A stretch of DNA of 64,000 bases. Source: Mesorhabditis belari. Its lineage: Eukaryota > Nematoda > Chromadorea > Rhabditida > Rhabditidae. Positions 56,701 to 64,000 of the stretch are shown here, piece after piece (within the stretch, counting starts at the first letter, position 1; each line of letters opens with the position of its first letter). A program made the position numbers and the translations under genes. Location of the stretch: contig CAUEEP010000740.1 in NCBI GenBank assembly GCA_958450365.1, positions 248,001-312,000 of the forward strand, read 5' to 3'. The notes beneath the pieces were generated by a model. It saw nothing but the letters and a program-made list of their open reading frames with translations, had not been told where the DNA came from and did not search any database.

Positions 56701-59700
56701 TCTTTAGTATTACAAGGAAAACTGCAAGAGCTTGCTAGTGCTGAATGTGCTTTGGTGAATGATCTAGTCAGGTTAGTGATTCAAACCAGGAATGGATTTG
56801 TACATAAAATGATTTAGCTTGCTCTGCGAACCAAAGTCCGACGAAGATTTCCGAGCCATTATTTTTATCAAAACTCGAGTAAGTACTTTTTATAATTAAT
56901 CATGACTGTAAAATTTTTGCGTTTTGCGAGCATTCTCAATAAAATACTAAACCAAAATCAGCGGATCAAGGAAAAGCAAATGAAATCGGAATACATTACT
57001 GGTATGTAAAATTTCGGAACTAAATGTCTCCACTGTTTTTCTTTAGGGCTAAACGCCAAGTCAGACGCTGAGTCGACATCAAAACAAAAACAAGCCGATA
57101 AATTAGCGAGGTAAAGACAGTTAAAAATGCTATTTTAGTTAAAGTTTTAGATTTGAAAACGGTGAAACGAAATGCTTGATTGCAACTTCTGTGGCCGAAG
57201 AAGGACTGGATATTGCCAAATGCAATTTAGTCATCAAGTATAGCCATGTCACGAATGAGATCGCTGGGGTTCAACGTAGAGGTTTTGGAAAACAACCACC
57301 ATTTATTACGTTACTCGATGTTCAGGTCGGGCTCGAGCGAAAAATTCTCGCTGTGTTCTGTTGACCTTTGATGAGAAGCTTATTAAACGAGAGGAAGCGA
57401 ATAATCAAGTGGGGAAACCCTAACTATTACTATATTAATATCTTTATAGAAGGAGCGACTTATGAAAGAAGTTATGGATTTGCTTTTTACTGGGAGTTTT
57501 TCTTTGAAATCAAAGGTTAGCGGTTAAATTTTATTGCATATATCGTATCCGATTTGGATTGAGCTCACCGCAGATATCCGATTTGGATTGCAGCATTATT
57601 GCACAGTAGGGTATCATGTTTTTTAAATGTTTTAATAATTTTCTAGAAATTTCATAGAAGTTTAACTTTGGCAACCGAGAACAGCCCGTTAGCACCACAT
57701 TTTGCCGAAAAATTGGTTTCTTTACGTGTTTTGATATGTTTTTGCATTTTGTTTATGTTTTTATGCTGTTTGCGCATATTTTCTGTTGGTTTTTTACAGA
57801 TGGAGTCACGCTTCTACGAGAAATTTAACGACCTCTTGGAGCGAAAAAAGGCGAGCCAACATTCGAAATCTACAAGCTGATGGTAGATAAAATTAACAAT
57901 TCGAACGATTCAACGCTGGATACTTCCAAAATGCGCTATCACGAAGCCAACCTGCTGAAGCGATACACTCTTTCAATCGAAAACACGGGACTCACTCTTT
58001 ATCACGAAGACAAATGACGGAAAGCCGGCAACGAACAAGGCAACGAGTAATTCTCTTCTCTTCGACTCTTCGACATTCTCTGCAGATTTCAACCTCTAAA
58101 TATGGGAGACAATATGCGGATTGCCATTGATCCGGTCGATCGTCCAAAAATTGGATAGCACAATCTTTTGGGTGCCGTCACGGAAGGTTAGCTTAATAAT
58201 TCTTTAACTGGTTTTTAGTAGTCGATGACCTCTACTCGATCGAAACTACAAATGGCGTCCTGCCGCAAATGTTTTTACGAAATCAGCTCCATCTTTGTGA
58301 AACGGAATTCATTGCTACCGCTGATGTTCCTGATCGAACGACTTCTTTTTGTGCTGCTGTTGGCGAATCTTCAGTTCGCAAGAAGCAAGGTATTTTTAAC
58401 TTTTATTTGGTTAACTGATGAACACGTATATGTCACAGACACAGCTTCTGTACCGCTGGATGTTCGTCAATTCGATGTGCCTGCAAGAAAAATGGTCTTC
58501 TCTTCAATTCCAGATGCTAGCACAGCCTTAGTTGCAAGAACGAATAGGTTTTGTTTTCCATGTTTTTGTTTAGTTACATTGTTTTTATCGTTTGTTTAAG
58601 ATTTAGCTTCATCAATTTGCCAACTTAATCAGTTATTTTATTGTTTATGATTCTTTGTATTTACGATAAGGTTGCTGCTGATTAAAAAAAAAGGGGGGCA
58701 GGTTGCTTTGAAGTCACAGTAAAATGCAGGAAAGCCTTTTTTAGCAAAATGTGGTGTTAACGGGCTGTTCTAGGTTGCCAGAGTTAAACTTCTATGAAAG
58801 TTCTAGAAAATGATTAAAACATGATACCTTACTGTGCAATAATGCTGCAATCCAAATCGGATATCCGCGGTGAGCTCAATCCAAATCGGATATCCGCGGT
58901 GAGCTCAATCCAAATCGGATACAAAACATATAAATTGAAGATTTTTAGGTCAATGATGAAGTGCGCGAAATTTATGAAGAAATCCAGAGAAAAGATGCCG
59001 AGAGAGGTGAAAAGAAGAAACGGTTGAAGGAAAGTGGGATCGATTATGACGTCGAGTGCAAGTCAGTTTGTTATTGCAATAATTATTTACCGCATATTTA
59101 CAGAATATGTTCTTCATTTTTGTGTAAATCTTCTGATGTGAAGGTTGTCAAACTCTTTCTAGCTTAATAGATTTTTTAACAGGTGGCAAAATCTCAGTAC
59201 TGTGTGACTTCAGGGGATTTTTGGGAAAAGGTGTTCTATAAACGTATCACAGTTAGCAAAAACATCTACGAAGGAATTGGCGTTGTGAGTTATTCTGCCT
59301 TGAACATTTATCAAGAAAACTTTTAGATATTCTGTCGTGGGGAAGTTTCTGGCTCAAGCTGCTCTAAGGCGCTCGGGCGAATCTTGAACATCAAGAATGC
59401 TCCAATTCCGATATTAACAGCAGATGGTTTTTGTTTAATTTGTGATTCTTTTTAAAAGTCTCTTTTAGAACTGAAATTTACTTGGGAAGAAAAGGGAGAA
59501 AAGAAAGCGCGCACTTTTCGAAAATGGAAACAAGTTTTGTCGCTAAATGTTGACTTTTTATAGTCCTTTTAGATAACCGAAGCACTTTTCCATCCAAATG
59601 GATTACGAAATTTTGACATCGGTGAAATGCGAAATGCACCAAAGGCTCCAATTATGAATCAATTTGAGAATGTAGTCTGTGATTTAGGCAGTATCGAATA

Positions 59701-59701
59701 A
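53782..59701 (+). CDS. DRH/RIG-I-like RNA helicase
   Basis: The N-terminal region ([40 protein letters not shown]) looks like tandem CARD-type helical domains. The helicase core has motif [16 protein letters not shown] (about 55150-55195), motif II FDEVH, motif [18 protein letters not shown], a RIG-I-type helical insert, motif [21 protein letters not shown] and motif [15 protein letters not shown]. After a 1.4-kb intron comes a RIG-I-type regulatory domain: [40 protein letters not shown]. The stop is a TAA at 59699-59701. The family senses double-stranded RNA in antiviral RNAi and small-RNA pathways with Dicer; DRH-1 versus DRH-3 cannot be decided here. Oddities: DEVH instead of DECH, a frame break in the A6 run at 55058-55063, and a possible one in the A7 run near 54858-54864. 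Poly(A) signal at 59915-59920. Confidence 0.88.
57536..58932 (+). mobile_element. 1.4-kb inverted-repeat element with captured coding pieces
   Basis: The left arm (about 57543-57720) and the right arm (about 58735-58930) are inverted copies: GTATCCGATTTGGATTGAGC, CAGCATTATTGCACAGTA, TATCATGTTTT, TTCATAGAAGTTTAACT, CAGCCCGTTA. The right arm has one additional 30-bp unit (ATATCCGATTTGGATTGAGC onward) compared with the left. It fills almost all of the drh intron 57517-58948. Between the arms is a 1-kb segment with exon-like coding frames but no transposase, so this is a non-autonomous element carrying foreign DNA. Confidence 0.8.
57800..58547 (+). pseudogene. Exon-like fragments of an unidentified gene inside the element
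   Basis: After a TTTTTTACAG acceptor, [17 protein letters not shown] shifts frame in an A6 run and continues [33 protein letters not shown] and [12 protein letters not shown], then stops. Further pieces are [19 protein letters not shown] (58090-58155, stop after it), [20 protein letters not shown] with [18 protein letters not shown] (about 58200-58390), and, after an intron-like GTATTT...[25 protein letters not shown] and [12 protein letters not shown]. The pieces read like real protein with introns retained, but stops and shifts break it. The source gene was not recognised. Intron-bearing cargo argues for DNA-level capture, not an mRNA copy. Confidence 0.5.
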
Positions 59702-60320
59702 GCTTTCTCAAAGCTAAACGCTTGTTAGCTTATTTTTTTTAAGAATGTGTGATTTGTTTTCTGGTTTGTGAATATTTGGTAGATTTCATGAGGGTCAAAG
59801 AATTGCATGAGTCAACTTTGTCGTTTGTCATTTTACAATTGCTTGTCGTTAGTTACTTGTATAAAAAAGATATTTTATTTGTCCTTTTTGCTTTAATTTT
59901 TACATTGAGTTAGAAATAAATTTTCATGAAGAGTTGGCCAGTTTTTTGCACCGACGTTTTTGAACCGATCCGATACTTGTAATTATCATAATTTTGTTTA
60001 CGGAAGCACTCATTTATTGAAAGCGACATCAGAGATTGAAAATAGAAGAATGGTGAGAACTGGAGGAAGTGTTTGAGTTTGTGTAACATATTTTGTTCCC
60101 ACAAACCTTATTCATTTGTCCTTGGTTTCTATTTGCTTCGACTCCCCGCACTCTCTGGATTCTTAGCCACCTCTTTCCCCCGGTTGAACACACGTGAAAA
60201 AGAATGACCTTTCTTATCGGCAGTCCTTGGATGGTTTAGTGATTTTCTCCCACATAGTATTCTTTTTACCCTGAAACCCAAATTGTTTGACTAATCAGCT
60301 GTATTTATTTCAATTTAGAA
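59702..60320. other. Spacer between drh and the SLC35B4-like gene
   Basis: Contains the drh 3' UTR with AATAAA at 59915-59920. From about 60110 to 60260 it is pyrimidine-rich and GC-richer, with no gene seen. CAATTTAG (60311-60318) just before the next ATG is a possible trans-splice acceptor. Confidence 0.45.
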
Positions 60321-62298
60321 ATGTCGGCGGCTTTCGATGTCTTTGGGGTGCTTGGTAGCTGCATGGGATGCATGGTTGCCGTTGAAGGAATAGCGAAGTA
60401 AGAAGCTATAGTGAAACTACTTAAAACTTTGGTAACGGTGCACTTTATCCCCCACTATTTTTGTTCCAAAACCACTTTTTCTGGGGTAATTCAGTGCGCT
60501 GATTACAAAAAACAACATCAGAATTGTCGGAAATGTATTTTTTGCAAGAAATTTTTGGTTTTTTGCCTTGGTTCCCCAAGTAAAATTTTTCAAAAAATAA
60601 AATTTTCTAAGAACATTCGGAAACATCTCTAACCCTTAGTAGCTTACGTTCCCCCAGATGTAAGAAAGTGGTCCGGGGATGGTGCATCACGTGGTTTCTC
60701 AGAGCACCTGCGGTGGGCCAATAAAAAAAAACGGTGTGACGCAGGTCACTTCCCGGCCGCGCATCACGGGCTAGCATGGGCGTCGCAATTATCCATCACG
60801 CGGGTAACGTGTAATGCATAACTATGCTCTTTCTAAAGGTTAGAAGTGTTTTCGAACGTTTTTAGAAAATTTTATTTTTTTGAAAAATGTATGCAAATTG
60901 ATTAAGGTACACAAATTTTGTTAAAAAGGTAGCTGGGGGAGCGCCTGCAGTGTACTTTTTATATAAAAATTTCTTGCAAAAAATGCATTTCCGACAATTG
61001 TGATGTTGTTTTTGTAATCAGCGCACTGAATTACCCCAGAAAAAGTGATTTTTGAACAAAAATAGTAGGGGATAAAGTGCACTCAAGCCAAATCTTTTTA
61101 GAGAAGATCCAAGTGCTATGAATTTGATGACGTTTGCGACTTTTGTGACAATTTCTTTGGTTGGACTTGTTACAACAAAGAAATTTTTCACAGTTCCCAA
61201 CAAAATACCATTTCGGTAAGGATTTTTGAATGAAAGGAAATAGTAATTTGGTTGTTTAGTGGTTATCTCTGGGTTATCACCATATTTTTCACCGTGAACG
61301 TCATCAACAATCAAGCCCTAAATTTCCACATTCCTGTACCACTGCATATAATTTTTCGTTCGGTAAGTCTAACTCGTATTTTTAATTGTTGTAAATTTTT
61401 AGGGGTCACTACTTGCAAGCTTGTTACTTGAAGTCGCATGGCGAGGAAGACGTTATGGAACAAGAAAATATCTATCGGTGTTCGCCATCACTATTGGGAT
61501 CATTATTTGCACGCTTGCCACAAGCTCGAGTGATGTGAGCTTTATTGTTTTGAAAATTTTACCTTTAATATTAAGCCAAGTGGTTTATCTTATGAGGAGG
61601 CATCGCAACATTATCGTGAATGGACGATAGGTACATCCATTTTCCAAAAATGATGTTCACGACTTTAAGGAATTTCTATGCTCGTTTTTGCTCTTTTCGC
61701 GTCGGCCTTCTTAGCCATTAAGCAACAAGAAATGTATCAGACCTATGGAAAACATCCGGATGAAGCAATGTTCGTCACGGTTTGTTTATTATAAATTAGT
61801 ATTGATAACCTAAATCTTAGCATTTCTATTCGTTGCCTTTCTTCGCGTTTATGTGGAGTGATATTCAAAGATCTATTACGGCTTTTAATGCGAGTGCTCC
61901 TTTTTCATTTGGCGATTTCTCGCTGAATATCCCAAAATTCTGGGTGCTACTTGGGATAGCTTGTATTTTACAGTAAGTTATGAATTCAATTTAATTGTTT
62001 TGAAAAGAAAAGACTTTAGATATCTGTGTATTCGTTTCGTGTATAATTTGAACGCTACCGTGGAAGCACTCACTGTGACACTTGTTGTAACTTTGCGAAA
62101 GTTTCTTTCACTCATCGTCTCGATTGTACTATACGAGGTCTGTTTCAAATGTGTATGTTTCAAAGAAAGCGTTACAAAGTTTCTCTTTAGAATCCGTTCA
62201 CACCAATGCATTGGTTTGGTGCTGCTCTCGTTTTCGGAGGAACTGCCTGTTTTGATGATGCATTCTTCAAGAAGGAGGAAAAGAAAAAGAAACAATAG
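60321..62298 (+). CDS. SLC35B4-like nucleotide-sugar transporter
   Basis: The protein is about 320 residues, multi-spanning. The ATG at 60321 reads MSAAFDVFGVLGSCMGCMVA. After a long intron come EDPSAMNLMTFATFVTISLV, GYLWVITIFFTVNVINNQAL, IPVPLHIIFRSGSLLASLLL, RYGTRKYLSVFAITIGIIIC, MYQTYGKHPDEAMF, NIPKFWVLLGIACIL, TVEALTVTLVVTLRKFLSLI and NPFTPMHWFGAALVFGG. The order and the FFTVxVxNNxALN, PLHxIFRSGSL and LTVTLVVTLRKFxSLI motifs match SLC35B4, a transporter of UDP-xylose and UDP-GlcNAc in ER/Golgi membranes. The lysine-rich end (KKEEKKKKQ) fits a KKxx dilysine ER-retrieval signal. Stop TAG 62296-62298; AATAAA at 62407-62412. Intron 1 holds a 645-bp foldback element. Confidence 0.88.
60438..61082. 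mobile_element. Foldback element in intron 1 of the SLC35B4-like gene
   Basis: The ends GTGCACTTTATCCCCCACTA and the inverse (TAGTAGGGGATAAAGTGCAC) continue as complementary arms of about 135 bp (CTGGGGTAATTCAGTGCGCT, TGTCGGAAATG). The 380-bp core is GC-rich (GGTCACTTCCCGGCCGCGCA) with no coding frame. Confidence 0.8.
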
Positions 62299-62853
62299 TT
62301 TTGTGAATAGTATTGCTAGAATATATTTGAGATTTTTATTTACGGTTCTTAGATAATTATGTTTTACTTTTGCATTTGGTGATTTTTTGCAAGTTAATAA
62401 GGGGTAATAAAGGTTTATTCTATTTTTATGAATTAGGTACGTGATATTGATTGCATAATATTCGAGATTCATTGAATTTCCGAAGAGATCTTCTGAAATT
62501 GAAATTTAACCGGAGGTGTCACTCAAAAAGCGGTCACTCTGTGAGATTTGGGTCCGTCAGAAGTATTCCAACGTAGTTTTTTATATTTTCAAAGCGTTAT
62601 TTTTTCACTTTATAGGGTTAGTTATACGTAAAAAAAAGTAGTGATGCAACATTTGGAAAGCTAGCGTCGAATTTAATCATTGCGAGTCAGAGTATTTAAA
62701 GAAGTCTTCCGTAGATAACTGTCGTAATTTGGCTTTGTTTTGAGTTTTACCAATCTTTGCTTTACCCTGATTTTGCTGCTTTGCTTATTTTTTTACGGTT
62801 AGCGCAATATGTTTTTTTTTTCTTTTAGTTGAGATCGACTCGACGGGTTGACA
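62299..62853. other. Spacer between the SLC35B4-like gene and valyl-tRNA synthetase
   Basis: Short 3' UTR with AATAAA at 62407-62412. No gene follows. TTTCTTTTAG (62819-62828) lies 25 bp before the synthetase ATG, a likely trans-splice acceptor. Confidence 0.5.
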
Positions 62854-64000
62854 ATGGGGGACAATCCAAAGCCTAAGACGGAAAAGGAGCTCAAGAAAGA
62901 AGCGGCAAAAGCTGCTAAGCTGGCCAAATTTGAGGTAAATTGCACAGATTGTATGGTGAACTTGATTAAATTTAGGAGAAGGTCCAGAAAAGACAAGTCG
63001 TAGCTACAGCCAAAGAAAGCGGCGAAACAAAGGAGAAGGCTCCCAAAAAAGAAAAGGAAATCGTCGAAGTTATTTATTCTGCGACCACAAAGCCTGGAGA
63101 GAAGAAAGGTAGTTTGCGCAATTTTGACACGCTTCAATTGTGAGTTTTAGACGTGTCCGGTGAAATGCCGTCTGCCTACGCTCCTCGTTATGTAGAGGCT
63201 GCCTGGTATGAATGGTGGGAGGCTGAAGTTGGCTTTTTGAAGTTTTCACCAAATTTGGTCAATTTAGGGATTTTTTCGTCCCGAATATGGTGGTCGCGAT
63301 TTGAGCAAAGAGAATCCAAAAGGATCTTTCACCATTTGTATCCCACCACCAAACGTTACCGGTACACTTCACGTTGGACACGCGCTTGCCACCTCGGTTG
63401 AAGACACTCTCACTAGATGGTAAAAAAAAACGCCATTACAAAGCAAAACTTTTCATTCAGGAACCGTATGAAAGGAAAGACCACTTTATTTAACCCGGGT
63501 TGTGACCACGCTGGAATTGCAACCCAAGTATTCGATTGATTTACTGGATTTTCACTTTTAGTTGTATAGGTAGTCGTAGAAAAGCGACTTCAACGAGAAA
63601 AGGGTCTATCGAGACACGATCTTGGCCGAGAAAAGTTTATCGAGGAAGTTTGGCAATGGAAGAATGAGTAGGGTTTTGGTATTATCTGGTTGATATTCCG
63701 AGTTTAGGAAAGGACATATCATCTATGACCAGCTGCGCGATATGGGTGCCTCTGTCGACTGGGATCGAGCCGTTTTCATGATGGACCCAGTATGTATCAG
63801 CATCATTATTTTACTCATTTCTTGTAGAAAATCATGCGTGCCGTAACAGAGGCGTTTATTCGAATGCACGAGAGCGGAACTATTTATCGTTCAACAAGGC
63901 TTGTAAATTGGAGTTGTACTCTACTTTCTGCTATTTCGGATATTGAAGTAAACTTGGTATCATTTTATTAACAAACTCTTGACAGGTCGACAAGAAGGAA
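62854..64000 (+). CDS. vars-1: Cytosolic valyl-tRNA synthetase, N-terminal part (runs off right edge)
   Basis: The ATG at 62854 starts [20 protein letters not shown], a lysine-rich eukaryotic extension. The class I catalytic start follows: [37 protein letters not shown] with the HIGH-type motif [61 protein letters not shown] and [20 protein letters not shown]. It charges tRNA-Val with valine in the cytosol. The lack of a mitochondrial presequence and the charged extension support the cytosolic enzyme. The editing domain, KMSKS loop and anticodon domain lie beyond the window. The symbol follows C. elegans usage. Confidence 0.92.

Noticed and set aside
60110..60260. Possible tRNA or snoRNA in the drh/SLC35B4 spacer
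   Set aside because: GC-richer and pyrimidine-rich, but no B-box, C/D or H/ACA boxes at proper spacing.
61978..62472. 164-codon minus-strand open frame
   Set aside because: Antisense shadow of the conserved last exons of the SLC35B4-like gene.

Overview
This window looks like nuclear DNA from a nematode. Genes have many small introns (often 40-60 bp) ending in TTTCAG or TTTAG. Several start codons sit directly behind a trans-splice-type acceptor. Two neighbours have SL2-operon-like spacing. Families include a T20D4.11/DUF19 secreted protein, a C-type lectin and a RIG-I-like DRH helicase. Intergenic DNA is AT-rich and packed with short inverted-repeat elements. All identifications come from reading translations; no database search was run.

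Layout. 1-193 (-): start of a secreted-protein gene running off the left edge. 194-3550: gene-free, three inverted-repeat elements. 3564-4849 (-): DUF19-type secreted protein with a 5S-rRNA-like relic in an intron. 5727-7955 (+): secreted protein with two C-type-lectin domains. 8636-19307 (-): unrecognised proline-rich, probably membrane-anchored protein whose 5.9-kb first intron is full of repeats. 19308-26893: about 7.5 kb without a supported gene, holding foldback elements, a LINE tail and a G-quadruplex-type tract. 26894-40170 (+): NWD1-like NACHT/WD40 protein of roughly 1,600 residues ending in a CaaX box. 40333-40728 (+): small membrane protein. 40927-47235 (-): RNA polymerase III largest subunit. 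48105-53520 (+): cohesin SMC3. 53782-59701 (+): RIG-I/DRH-like helicase. 60321-62298 (+): SLC35B4-like nucleotide-sugar transporter. 62854-64000 (+): start of cytosolic valyl-tRNA synthetase, cut by the window end.

The right third (40.9-64 kb) is compact and made of housekeeping or conserved genes. The left two thirds have long introns and spacers colonised by short inverted-repeat elements. Pol III subunit and smc-3 are divergent. smc-3 and drh are probably one operon. The most unusual structure is a 1.4-kb inverted-repeat element filling a drh intron and carrying exon-like coding pieces of an unrelated gene. Its terminal motif recurs as a perfect 41-bp-arm palindrome in the NWD1-like gene. 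Several reading-frame breaks sit exactly in A-runs, so homopolymer-length errors in the assembly are likely. No bacterial, viral or CRISPR features were seen.
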